Assembly (NCBI GenBank): GCA_021151605.1
Contig: JAGKWZ010000011.1
Coordinates: 11,243-75,242, forward strand
Direction of reading: 5' to 3'
DNA from: Verrucomicrobiaceae bacterium
Lineage (GTDB): Bacteria; Verrucomicrobiota; Verrucomicrobiia; Verrucomicrobiales; Verrucomicrobiaceae
DNA: 64,000 bases
Shown here: piece by piece, positions 54,429-62,339 of the stretch
How the letters are laid out: the number at the start of each line of letters is the position of its first letter
Numbering within the stretch: the first letter of the stretch is position 1
Notes under the pieces: model-generated
Database searches by the model: none
What the model was told of the DNA's origin: nothing
The model's input: the letters and a program-made list of their open reading frames with translations, nothing else
Program-made: the position numbers and the translations under genes

Positions 54429-56317
54429 CACACTTCAAGCTGGATTCCCAGCTCACAAACCTGCCGCGGAGGCAGGTCGAAGTAGCCGGTGGCGGGGCGG
54501 GAGAGTCGGCTGAGGGTGACGAAGAGCTTCTTGCGCCATTTGGCCATCTTGCCTGGGCCGTTGGTGAGCAGGACCTCGCGGCTCTGGTAGAAGGTGATGC
54601 CGTTCTTTTTCACCTTGGTGTATCCTTCCAAAGCCTGAACGAGATCTTCAAAGACCTCAGGGGATTCCGAGAAGCCGTATCGCAGGATCACGCGATAGAA
54701 CTCCACGCAATGCTGCTCCACGGTGTGGCGGGTTTCGTCCTGGACGTAGGGAGTGTCCTCGAAGCGGACAGTAAGCAGGATCACCTGCTTATGCAGCGCT
54801 TTGTTGTGCTTCAAGTGATGCAGCAAAGCGAGCGGCAGGCCATCTGCACTGGCAGACATGAAGACCGCCGCGCCAGGCACTCGGATGATGCGGTCCTTTT
54901 GGATCTCATCAATGAGATGCTGCACGGGCAGGCGACCGCGTTGCATGGCCTGGAAGAGGATGGCGCGGCCATCGGTCCACGTTTTCATGACGATCCAGAG
55001 CCCAATGGCGACCACGAGCGGGAACCAGGCACCGTCCATAAATTTGCTCAAGCTACCAGCGACGTAACTGCTCTCAATGAGGGCAAAGAGCACCACAGGC
55101 AGGATCGCCTTCCAGTAGGACCAGCCCCAGATTCGACGCGCCACGAAATAGAAAAGGATCGTCGTGAGCAGCATCCCCATCGCCACGGAGAAACCATACG
55201 CAGAGGCGAGACGGCTGCTGCTGCCAAAGGTCCATACCAGAGCCAGACAGCAGGCCAGGAGGAGGAAATTCACCTGCGGCATGTAGATCTGGCCGCGGAT
55301 CTCCGGGTTCGTATGGATGATCTTCAGGCGGGGCAGGTAGCCAAGTTGCACGGCCTGCTGGGTCAGAGAATAGACGCCCGTGATCATGGCCTGGGAGGCG
55401 ATGATCGTCGCCATCGTCGCCAGGATGATCATTGGCACGAGCAGCCACTCGGGAGCCATGCGGTAAAAGGGGCTACCTTCCACCACCGACATCGGATTGG
55501 ACAAAATCAGCGCACCCTGGCCGAGGTAGTTCAGCGTCAGCGCCGGGTAGGCCAAGTAGAACCAGGCCTTCTGCATCGGACCACGGCCAAAATGGCCAAT
55601 GTCAGCATACATCGCTTCGCAGCCCGTTACCGCCAGCAGCACCATGCCCATGATCACGATCCCGTGCAGCCCATGGCTGGCGAGGTAGTGGATGCCATGA
55701 TGTGGCGAAAGCGCCGCGAGGATCTCCGGGCGGTCCACTAGACGATACAGCCCCAGTGCGGCCAGGCAGAAGAACCACAGAATCATCACAGGGCCAAAGC
55801 TCACGCCGATCTTCGCCGTGCCATATTTTTGCACCATGAACAGCCCAAGCAAAATCACCGTCGCGATGGGCAGGACATACGCGGTGAAGCTTTTATTCAG
55901 CTCCCCGAGACCCTCCACAGCTGACAGAACCGAGATGGCTGGCGTGATCATGCCATCGCCATACAGCAGCGCCGCGCCAAAGAGCGTGAAGAGCACAAAA
56001 GCGCTGACGGACTTCGGCCCAAAGGCATCCTTCGCCCCGCGCAGCAGTGACAGCAGGGCAAACATCCCGCCCTCGCCCTGATTCGTCGCATGGCTGAGTA
56101 GCAGCAGATACTTCACCGCCGCCATCAGCGTCAGCGACCAAAACATCAATGAAATGGGTCCGAAAACCTGATGCGCCACATCCCCGGCGGGATCGAAGTG
56201 TGCATGGACCAGACTTTCCTTGAGGGCGTACAACGGACTGGTGCCGATGTCTCCATAGACCACGCCCAGCGCTGCAAGAGCGAGGGCCCAACTGTTTGAG
56301 TTTTTATGTTCGGACAT
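54428..56317 (-). CDS. kup: Kup-type low-affinity potassium transporter
   Basis: A 629-residue protein with the Kup/HAK N-terminal motif ALGVVYGDIGTSPLYALKE (near residue 15-34), about 12 transmembrane helices to residue 430 and a soluble C-terminal domain of about 180 residues (PGAAVFMSASADGLPLALLHHLKHN). It mediates proton-coupled K+ uptake. The length is normal. It is divergent from the MazG-like gene, and its leader contains three consecutive hairpins. Confidence 0.96.
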   Translation of the reverse strand: MSEHKNSNSWALALAALGVVYGDIGTSPLYALKESLVHAHFDPAGDVAHQVFGPISLMFWSLTLMAAVKYLLLLSHATNQGEGGMFALLSLLRGAKDAFGPKSVSAFVLFTLFGAALLYGDGMITPAISVLSAVEGLGELNKSFTAYVLPIATVILLGLFMVQKYGTAKIGVSFGPVMILWFFCLAALGLYRLVDRPEILAALSPHHGIHYLASHGLHGIVIMGMVLLAVTGCEAMYADIGHFGRGPMQKAWFYLAYPALTLNYLGQGALILSNPMSVVEGSPFYRMAPEWLLVPMIILATMATIIASQAMITGVYSLTQQAVQLGYLPRLKIIHTNPEIRGQIYMPQVNFLLLACCLALVWTFGSSSRLASAYGFSVAMGMLLTTILFYFVARRIWGWSYWKAILPVVLFALIESSYVAGSLSKFMDGAWFPLVVAIGLWIVMKTWTDGRAILFQAMQRGRLPVQHLIDEIQKDRIIRVPGAAVFMSASADGLPLALLHHLKHNKALHKQVILLTVRFEDTPYVQDETRHTVEQHCVEFYRVILRYGFSESPEVFEDLVQALEGYTKVKKNGITFYQSREVLLTNGPGKMAKWRKKLFVTLSRLSRPATGYFDLPPRQVCELGIQLEV

Positions 56318-56379
56318 GGGGAGTCTCCAGGGGCAAACCTGGAGCCCTGCTGAGTTCAGGGACTGCGCCGTTTAGCCGG
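56318..56379 (-). promoter_or_regulatory. Structured 5' leader of kup
   Basis: Three hairpins lie in tandem just upstream of the kup ATG: CTCCAGG/CCTGGAG at 56325-56344, CCCTG/CAGGG at 56345-56361, and a small CCG/CGG stem near 56368-56379. The first begins eight bases from the ATG, so could occlude ribosome binding. I could not match it to the c-di-AMP (ydaO) consensus by eye. Confidence 0.4.
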
Positions 56380-56492
56380 GACAGCTCTATTTGCAAGCAG
56401 CAGTCTGGGCGCTCCTCTGGGAAATGGGCGGCATTTGAACACTCAAATAACCGGGTTTGCCAAACGCCCACGCAGGTCGCATTCATGGAGCC

Positions 56493-56843
56493 ATGACAAT
56501 CGAAGCCATCACAGCACGCATTTGTGCCTTCCGCGACGCACGGGACTGGCAGCAGTTTCACAATCCCAAGGACATGGCCGTCGCCATCGCCGCCGAGGCT
56601 GGGGAACTCATGCAGCATTTCGTCTGGAAACAGCCCGACCAGATCCCCCAGGTCGTGCAGGACAAACGCGCTGAACTCACTGATGAGATCGCCGATGTCG
56701 CCATCCTTCTCTTCGAACTCGCACATAATCTCGACATCCCCCTCGCCGAGGCCATGCAGGCCAAACTCGACCGCAACGAGAAGCGCTATCCCGCTGAAAA
56801 GGCACGCGGCAACAATCTGAAATACAATGAACTCGGAGCCTGA
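56493..56843 (+). CDS. MazG-like nucleotide pyrophosphohydrolase
   Basis: A 116-residue all-alpha NTP pyrophosphohydrolase. Motifs are EAGELMQHFVWK (first ExxE pair, near residues 35-46) and DEIADVAILLFELAHNLDI (second ExxD, near 66-84), the metal-binding pattern of MazG/DUF550-type enzymes that cleave non-canonical NTPs. ATG 56493 is chosen; the frame to 56457 adds a non-homologous leader. It overlaps rsmH by 17 nt, so the two are coupled. Confidence 0.9.
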   Translation: MTIEAITARICAFRDARDWQQFHNPKDMAVAIAAEAGELMQHFVWKQPDQIPQVVQDKRAELTDEIADVAILLFELAHNLDIPLAEAMQAKLDRNEKRYPAEKARGNNLKYNELGA

Positions 56844-57915
56844 ATCCACAACCTCCGAGCCCGCCGCACCCGTCCATAAGCGTCGCCAGCGCTACAGCGG
56901 CAAGAACCCGCGACGCTTTGAAGACAAATACAAGGAGCTGAACGCCGAGCGCTACCCAGACGAAGTCGCCAAAGTGCTCGCCGCCGGCAAAACGCCCGCC
57001 GGTCAGCACGTGCCCATCATGGTGGCTGAAGTGCTCGCCTGCCTCCAGCCCCAGCCCGGCCAGCGCGTTATCGATTGCACTCTTGGCTACGGCGGTCATA
57101 GCCGCGCCCTCTGGCAGGCCATCCAGCCTGGCGGCCACCTCCTGAGCCTGGATGCCGATCCGGTCGAGATCGTCCGCACCGAGGCACGCCTGCGCGCAGC
57201 AGGCATGACGGAACAGAGCTTCACCGCAAGGCGCACGAACTTCGCCGGACTCGCCCGCGCCCTTGCAGATCAAGGCTGGCAAGACGGAGCCGACATCCTT
57301 TTTGCCGACCTCGGCCTTTCATCCATGCAGATCGACAACCCCGCGCGCGGTTTCACCTTCAAAAAGGATGGCCCGCTCGACATGCGCATGAACCCCCAGC
57401 GCGGCCAGTCCGCCGCCCAGTTCCTCGCGGGCATTGCCAAAGACCAGCTCGCCGACCTGCTGCTGGAAAATGCTGACGAACTTCATGCTGCCCAGATCGC
57501 CCAGCGCATCTGGCAGCAGCAGCGTCAGACTCCGCTGCGCACCACACGTGCCCTCGCCCAGTGTGTGAAAGAGGCCCTGCCAACCCGTATGAAAGCTGAG
57601 GACATCGACGCCAGCATCCGCCGCGTCTTCCAGGCTGTGCGCATCGCCGTGAATGAGGAGTTTGGTGCTCTCGACACCCTCCTGCGCGCCCTGCCCATCT
57701 CCCTAAAACCCGGTGGCCGAGTTGCTTTTCTCACCTTCCATTCTGGTGAAGATCGCCGGGTCAAAAAAGCCTTCCAGGAAGGCGAGCGTGCTGGCATCTA
57801 CAGCCAAGTTTCCGACGATGTCCTGCGCCCCAGCATGGAGGAGCAGCGTGCGAATCCACGCTCAAGCCCTGCGAAGTTGCGCTGGGCGGTTAGGGCTTCC
57901 AAAATTGCTCCATAG
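56827..57915 (+). CDS. rsmH: 16S rRNA (cytosine1402-N4)-methyltransferase
   Basis: A 362-residue RsmH/MraW. It shows VIDCTLGYGGHSRAL (SAM motif I), LSLDADP, DILFADLGLSSMQID, FKKDGPLDMRMN and the late FLTFHSGEDRRVKKAF. It N4-methylates C1402 of 16S rRNA. The N-terminal 55 residues form a basic extension not seen in typical family members of about 310 residues. In most bacteria this gene starts the division/cell wall cluster; here it follows a MazG-like gene and converges on rluB, with no ftsL or ftsI neighbours. Confidence 0.96.
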   Translation: MNSEPESTTSEPAAPVHKRRQRYSGKNPRRFEDKYKELNAERYPDEVAKVLAAGKTPAGQHVPIMVAEVLACLQPQPGQRVIDCTLGYGGHSRALWQAIQPGGHLLSLDADPVEIVRTEARLRAAGMTEQSFTARRTNFAGLARALADQGWQDGADILFADLGLSSMQIDNPARGFTFKKDGPLDMRMNPQRGQSAAQFLAGIAKDQLADLLLENADELHAAQIAQRIWQQQRQTPLRTTRALAQCVKEALPTRMKAEDIDASIRRVFQAVRIAVNEEFGALDTLLRALPISLKPGGRVAFLTFHSGEDRRVKKAFQEGERAGIYSQVSDDVLRPSMEEQRANPRSSPAKLRWAVRASKIAP

Positions 57916-57920
57916 GCGCT

Positions 57921-59171
57921 TTAGCGCGGCTTGCGGCCTCCGGGCTTTTTCGGTTCGCTGCGGCTTGGTGGGCCGGACCTACCTGGAGGACCGGAACGGC
58001 GCGGTGGCCCGCTGCGGTCTGATGGACCAGAGGAACGTCCTCTCGGTCCAGATCGTTCTCCGCCAAAGCCTGAGCGGCGTGGTGGACTCGAACGCTCAGG
58101 AGAATCTTCGCGATCTCCGCCGTAGCCACGGCGCTTCGGCGCTGAGCGATCTGGCGGGCCTGAGCGGCATGGTGGACCCGAATGCTCGGGGGAATCTTCA
58201 CGATCTCCGCCGTAGCCACGGCGCTTTGGCGCTGAGCGATCTGACGGGCCTGAGCGGCGTGGTGGACCTGAGCGCGGCGCGCGGGGCTGTGGAGCTTCAC
58301 TAGGCTCAGGGCGTGGCAGGGCATAGCGTGCCCGGCCAGTTGGCTTGGTGCCGGTTCCTTTGGATGCACGACGGATGGGCGGGCGACGGCGCGGGGCCGC
58401 GTCTTCATCCTCTGAGTCGGCCTTCTTGGAAGCGGGCTTTTTGCGCGGCTTGTCCTCGCTTACAGGTTTGCCTGAGGTGCCAGCCTCGGTAAAGAAGCGC
58501 TGTACTTCCGTTTCGGTGAGCTGCTTCCAGCCACCTTTGGGCAGTCCTTTTAATTCGAGCCAGCCGATGCGGGTGCGGGTGAGGCGCTCGACCTCAAAGC
58601 CGAGCTGGTAAAACATGAGGCGGATCTGGCGCTTGAGCCCCTGCTTGAGCACGACATGGCAGCGATACTCGGTAATCATCCAGGCACGCTCCGCTTTGGC
58701 GTGACCTTCTTCGGTGAGCATGCCATGGACGAGCTTGCCCATGATGGCTTGGTCTAGCGGCTTATCGACGATGACCTCGTATTCCTTTTCGGCACCTTTG
58801 CTCGGATGGATCAAGTGGTGGGAGAGATCACCACGATTGGTCATCAGCAGCAGACCCTCGCTCTCTTTGTCCAAACGACCGACGTGATGGAGTGTCTGGA
58901 GCTGCTTCGGCAGCAGGGCGTAGATCGTCATGCGATCCCGCTCGTCAGCCCGGCTGCAGATGTATCCACGCGGCTTGTTCAGGGTGATGACGATGGGCGT
59001 CTCGGCACGCGTGGGCTTGCCATCGACATTTACCGAGTCTTCGGGAGTCACGATTGTGCCCAGCTCGGACACAATTTTACCGTTGATCGTGACGCGACCT
59101 TCTAAAATGATCTGCTCACAGCCACGGCGTGAACCCAGGCCGCACTGGCTGAGGAAGCGATTAAGACGCAC
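57921..59171 (-). CDS. rluB: RluB/RsuA-family pseudouridine synthase with repetitive basic tail
   Basis: A 416-residue protein. An N-terminal S4 domain (RLNRFLSQCGLGSRRGCEQII, 1-60) is followed by the pseudouridine synthase domain with the catalytic GRLDKESEGLLLMTN motif (Asp near residue 100). Residues about 240-416 are a disordered Arg/Ser/Pro/Gly tail with 30-residue repeats (SGPPDRSAPKRRGYGGDRE...). The start is GTG 59171. It probably modifies 23S rRNA; the tail could bind RNA. RluB versus RluE/RsuA cannot be settled by eye. Confidence 0.88.
   Translation of the reverse strand: MRLNRFLSQCGLGSRRGCEQIILEGRVTINGKIVSELGTIVTPEDSVNVDGKPTRAETPIVITLNKPRGYICSRADERDRMTIYALLPKQLQTLHHVGRLDKESEGLLLMTNRGDLSHHLIHPSKGAEKEYEVIVDKPLDQAIMGKLVHGMLTEEGHAKAERAWMITEYRCHVVLKQGLKRQIRLMFYQLGFEVERLTRTRIGWLELKGLPKGGWKQLTETEVQRFFTEAGTSGKPVSEDKPRKKPASKKADSEDEDAAPRRRPPIRRASKGTGTKPTGRARYALPRPEPSEAPQPRAPRSGPPRRSGPSDRSAPKRRGYGGDREDSPEHSGPPCRSGPPDRSAPKRRGYGGDREDSPERSSPPRRSGFGGERSGPRGRSSGPSDRSGPPRRSGPPGRSGPPSRSEPKKPGGRKPR
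58071..58270. repeat. 90-bp tandem repeats in the rluB tail
   Basis: Copies start at 58071 and 58161 with a partial third from 58251, exact period 90 bp (30 codons). They are highly similar and in frame with rluB on the minus strand, giving repeats of Ser-Gly-Pro-x-Asp-Arg-Ser-Ala-Pro-Lys-Arg-Arg-Gly-Tyr. The opposite strand also stays open across them. Confidence 0.9.
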
Positions 59172-59215
59172 AACGATTGCCCGGCGGAACCTCCCTCCGG
59201 GCTAAAATGGGTTTA

Positions 59216-59371
59216 CTACTCGGACTTGGTTTTCGGCAGGCCAGTCGGGAGACGGCCTTCTTTCCACTGGCCACGGGCCTTCATGAGCTTGATGCGTTCA
59301 CCGCGTTTAAGGACACTGCGCTTGGTGCCCACGGAACCGCCGGATGTTTTGAGACTGCGATGTTGCGACAT
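59216..59371 (-). CDS. Small basic protein (Chlamydia/Verrucomicrobia ribosome-associated type)
   Basis: A 51-residue, highly basic protein: MSQHRSLKTSGGSVGTKR, then VLKRGERIKLMKARGQW and a GLPKTKSE end. This matches the 'small basic protein' family (TIGR04137) found in Verrucomicrobia and Chlamydiae and believed to be ribosome-associated. It is 44 bp from the rluB start on the same strand, compatible with shared transcription and an rRNA-related role. It is too short for ordinary ORF cut-offs. Confidence 0.85.
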   Translation of the reverse strand: MSQHRSLKTSGGSVGTKRSVLKRGERIKLMKARGQWKEGRLPTGLPKTKSE

Positions 59372-59462
59372 AATCTGGGTTGGAAAGAGTTTTGGAAAAA
59401 GGGCGCGGAGAATAGGCGCGACCCCCGGAAGCGCAAGGAGTTTGTTGTTGGTTGAGCGCCGG

Positions 59463-59942
59463 TCAGCTCAAAGCTGCTTCACGGGCGACCTTGAATTGGC
59501 AGTTGCCGGTGCGGGCCAGTTCGTCGCATTTGGCCTCGATCCGCATGGACTTCATCTGCGGCTGGAAGCCGAGACGGCGGGTAATGCAGTCGTGCAGCAG
59601 GGCGGCGTTTTCGTCTTCAAATTCAACGACGCGGTCGCAGTCGAGGCAGATCAGGTGGTTGTGCTGAGGCTTGTCGAGGAAGTTCGGGTCGTAGAAGGTC
59701 TGGTCACGCCCGAGATCGACCTCGCGCAGCAGGCCGCATTCGACCAGAAGCTGGAGTGTGCGGTAAATCGTGGCGCGGGAGATGGTGCGGTCGAGCTTGC
59801 GGGTCTTGTCTAGTAGCTCGTCGGCATTGAAGTGATCATCCGTGGCAAAGGCAGCCTCCACGATGACTTCTCGCTGCTTGGTTCGCCGCAAGCCGGAGGT
59901 GGAAAGGTGCGCTTCGAGCCGCTCTTTGATTCGTGGGTCCAT
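59463..59942 (-). CDS. Fur-family metal-responsive transcriptional regulator
   Basis: A 159-residue protein with an N-terminal winged helix (recognition helix ISRATIYRTLQLLVECG, 54-70) and a dimerisation domain with HNHLICLDCDRVVEF (His94, His96, Cys99, Cys102) for metal binding. The usual second C-x(2-4)-C is replaced by widely spaced Cys139 and Cys148. Zur, Fur and PerR cannot be separated by eye. Start ATG 59942 is preferred; the longer frame to 60062 overlaps the HAD gene. Confidence 0.92.
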   Translation of the reverse strand: MDPRIKERLEAHLSTSGLRRTKQREVIVEAAFATDDHFNADELLDKTRKLDRTISRATIYRTLQLLVECGLLREVDLGRDQTFYDPNFLDKPQHNHLICLDCDRVVEFEDENAALLHDCITRRLGFQPQMKSMRIEAKCDELARTGNCQFKVAREAALS

Positions 59943-60027
59943 GTTGAGACATGCTGGTAGCCTAATTGAGAATGAAGGCAAGGCAGGATGTATGCAGCGC
60001 AAGATTGGCCCAACTGCTGCAGCTGCC

Positions 60028-60822
60028 TCAAACCCTTCGTCCGCCGCCGAAGTAGTGTCCAAGCGCCTCGATCATGCCCTCGCTTGCGGGGCGGCTCGCC
60101 ACGAAGCCTCCGTGGCTCAGGACATGCGCCTTGATCGGCGGGAGACCGTTGCTGGGGGTGGCGATCATGCGCGCGTGGCGCGGATCGAGCATGGAGAGGT
60201 CATTGTGATTGTCCCCAGCTGCGAAACAGCGGCTGGCGTCCATACCGAGCAGGCGGGCGAGCTCACTTAGGGCGGTGCCTTTGCTGTAACCGCTATGGGA
60301 GAAACGCAGGTAGACGCCGTTGCGCTGATAGCCAATGTCAGGAAACTGACGCACGTGCGTGTCAATGTAGGCACAGATGGCGTCTAGTTCTTCATCGCTG
60401 GTCGCGACGATGCCGAGTGCACCATAGTCGCCGACGAGGTACTGCGCCTTTGTGTGAGTTTCGACCAGTTGCCGGATCGCGGTTAGCGAGGCTTCATGAT
60501 CCTTCACGAAGCGGTCATGCGCCTTCCGTGCCTGGCGGTTCCAGTTCCCGAAGTCGGTCCATTTGCTAAAAAAACCGGGCCGGTAAATATCGCACTCCTT
60601 GGCGATGATGTAGTCGGGCTCCATGAAGATGCCATGCTGGGCCAGCCCCTGCAGTGTCTGAGGCAGACTGCGCCCGGTATTGATCACCCAGGCAGCGCCC
60701 TGCGTGCGGAGCTGCTGGATCATCTGCCCGAGAGCGGGATGAAAGACGGGATTTCCCTCGGGATTGACTAGCGTCCCATCGAAGTCAAAACAGAGGATGA
60801 AGTGGGGCTTGGTGGCGGCCAT
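60028..60822 (-). CDS. HAD-superfamily phosphatase (Cof-like)
   Basis: A 264-residue HAD hydrolase. Motif I is FDFDGTLVN (nucleophile Asp13, Asp15), motif II INTGRSLP, and motif III/IV CFAAGDNHNDLSML near residue 200. The C2 cap text (YQRNGVYLRFSHSGYSKGTALSEL) is close to sucrose-phosphate or phosphosugar phosphatases. ATG 60822 is used; TTG 60834 is an alternative. The substrate is unknown. Confidence 0.9.
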   Translation of the reverse strand: MAATKPHFILCFDFDGTLVNPEGNPVFHPALGQMIQQLRTQGAAWVINTGRSLPQTLQGLAQHGIFMEPDYIIAKECDIYRPGFFSKWTDFGNWNRQARKAHDRFVKDHEASLTAIRQLVETHTKAQYLVGDYGALGIVATSDEELDAICAYIDTHVRQFPDIGYQRNGVYLRFSHSGYSKGTALSELARLLGMDASRCFAAGDNHNDLSMLDPRHARMIATPSNGLPPIKAHVLSHGGFVASRPASEGMIEALGHYFGGGRRV

Positions 60823-60859
60823 TTGGCGGTCCAAGGTGTTCGTCCATCATGCATGAGAG

Positions 60860-62245
60860 TCAAGGTATTGCCCGACTCGTCATGAGCGACCACGCCACCA
60901 TGCCCCACATCGCCACGTGATAGCAGACGATGACCCAGCGGCTCACGCCACGTCGTTTTGCCCGGCGCAGCAGACTGGTGGCCGCCCAGACCAGACTTAG
61001 AGCCAGCAGCATGATCATGCCGTGGAGGTGCCGCACTGGCAGCACCGGCGCATCCCAGCAGGCGATCAGTGCACAGACCCCGACTGCTACGGTGACAAAG
61101 AGGAAGGTCGTCGCCGTCTCCGGGTGCAATCGCTCTCCGGCGTGACTGGCCTTGGGCGTCCTCGTCCAGGTAATCATGGCCAGGGTGATCAAAATGCCAA
61201 GCATCGCGGCGAGTTGGGCAATCGCCGAGCCGAGTTCCCTCCCGACAACCGCGGCTCCGAGGCCCAGCCGTTCGAGCAGTTCAGCATGGCTGCGCCCGTT
61301 CAGCACATTTGCGGAGGGACGCTCGAGAACGGGTTCGCGCACCAGACTGGCTGCATCTGGGTGCGTTTCGATCCACCGCTGGGCTTCATCCGCAGTGTCC
61401 AGCCAGCGAACTCGGTCCGAGTAGCTAAAGAAAGCATCCCCAAAGATCTGGTGAGACTCCACCAGCCGTGGTCCGACGATGAAGAAAAACGTGCAGCCAA
61501 GCATCAGCAGCCCCAGCCAGTGATTTCGCCAAACCCACAGACTGGTCCCTGGCAACTGAGCAAAGTGCGCAGACCCCCAGCCCCACATCGCACGCAGGGA
61601 ACTCACCAGCAGGAAAACCACGAGCACAGGGATCACCATGTGGTCTTCTGCGAGCCAGGTCACTGCGGCAGAGGTGCCGATCAGTCCATAGACCCAGAGG
61701 GAGTTCCTTTGCAGCGCATACACACAGGCCAGCCACATCACCAGCAGGCCCATGTGATGCAGCGTTTCACCTGTGAAAAAGGACAACACGGGCAGGAAAC
61801 CATGCAGCCCCGCCATCAGCAGCACCCACAGCGCCGCTGGCAGGGCAAAGGAGCGTGCGCAGATGAGCCCCAGCATCAGGAGAAACCCGAGCACCAGCCC
61901 GATTCGGAAGATGGCCGTGCCTTTCAGCGTCGCCGCCACATCCTGCGGATCATGCATCCACGAGGCCACCCAGGGCCAGAGCGGCTGCGCCAAACCATCC
62001 GTCCGGTGCGGCATCATGCGTTTCAGCGGCTCGGAGATGCTGCGACTGAAGTCCGGCTGGAGATCAAGCTGCGTTTGCCCGGTCAGCTTCAGATTTGAAA
62101 CCTCCAGCCTCGTGAGCTTTTCCGGCACGGTTTTCAGTCCCGCCAGCGCGTGCGTCAGCACCAGCCAAAGCACTCCAGCCAGTCCGAGCGCAACGACCAC
62201 CAGGCGCAGCCAGTGGCGGAGTCGGGGTGAAAATGAGGCGGGCAT
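60860..62245 (-). CDS. Polytopic membrane protein, glycosyltransferase family 39-like topology
   Basis: A 461-residue protein with an N-terminal transmembrane helix (16-32), a periplasmic loop of about 70 residues, then about ten further helices. The topology and the segments FFTGETLHHMGLLVMW and AEDHMVIPVLVVF recall GT-C membrane glycosyltransferases, but no catalytic Asp motif could be assigned with confidence. It is 38 bp from the HAD gene on the same strand and divergent from the beta-propeller gene. Confidence 0.6.
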   Translation of the reverse strand: MPASFSPRLRHWLRLVVVALGLAGVLWLVLTHALAGLKTVPEKLTRLEVSNLKLTGQTQLDLQPDFSRSISEPLKRMMPHRTDGLAQPLWPWVASWMHDPQDVAATLKGTAIFRIGLVLGFLLMLGLICARSFALPAALWVLLMAGLHGFLPVLSFFTGETLHHMGLLVMWLACVYALQRNSLWVYGLIGTSAAVTWLAEDHMVIPVLVVFLLVSSLRAMWGWGSAHFAQLPGTSLWVWRNHWLGLLMLGCTFFFIVGPRLVESHQIFGDAFFSYSDRVRWLDTADEAQRWIETHPDAASLVREPVLERPSANVLNGRSHAELLERLGLGAAVVGRELGSAIAQLAAMLGILITLAMITWTRTPKASHAGERLHPETATTFLFVTVAVGVCALIACWDAPVLPVRHLHGMIMLLALSLVWAATSLLRRAKRRGVSRWVIVCYHVAMWGMVAWSLMTSRAIP

Positions 62246-62339
62246 GAGTGAGGCAGACTTAAAACAGCAAGTTTATGGCCCTACGACAAACCCGAAAATC
62301 GAAATTCACCTTCTTTGCTCTCACGTTTAGGATGCCGTC

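Noticed and set aside
56318..56379. c-di-AMP (ydaO-type) riboswitch before kup
   Set aside because: Hairpins are present, but the conserved core sequences of that riboswitch were not found by eye. Kept only as an unassigned structured leader.
58071..58270. CRISPR-like array
   Set aside because: The repeats have a 90-bp period with no distinct spacers and lie in frame inside a coding tail.
57713..58303. 196-residue plus-strand frame with repeats
   Set aside because: It starts inside rsmH in another frame and continues as the antisense of the rluB tail repeats. The repeats keep both strands open because their period is a multiple of three.
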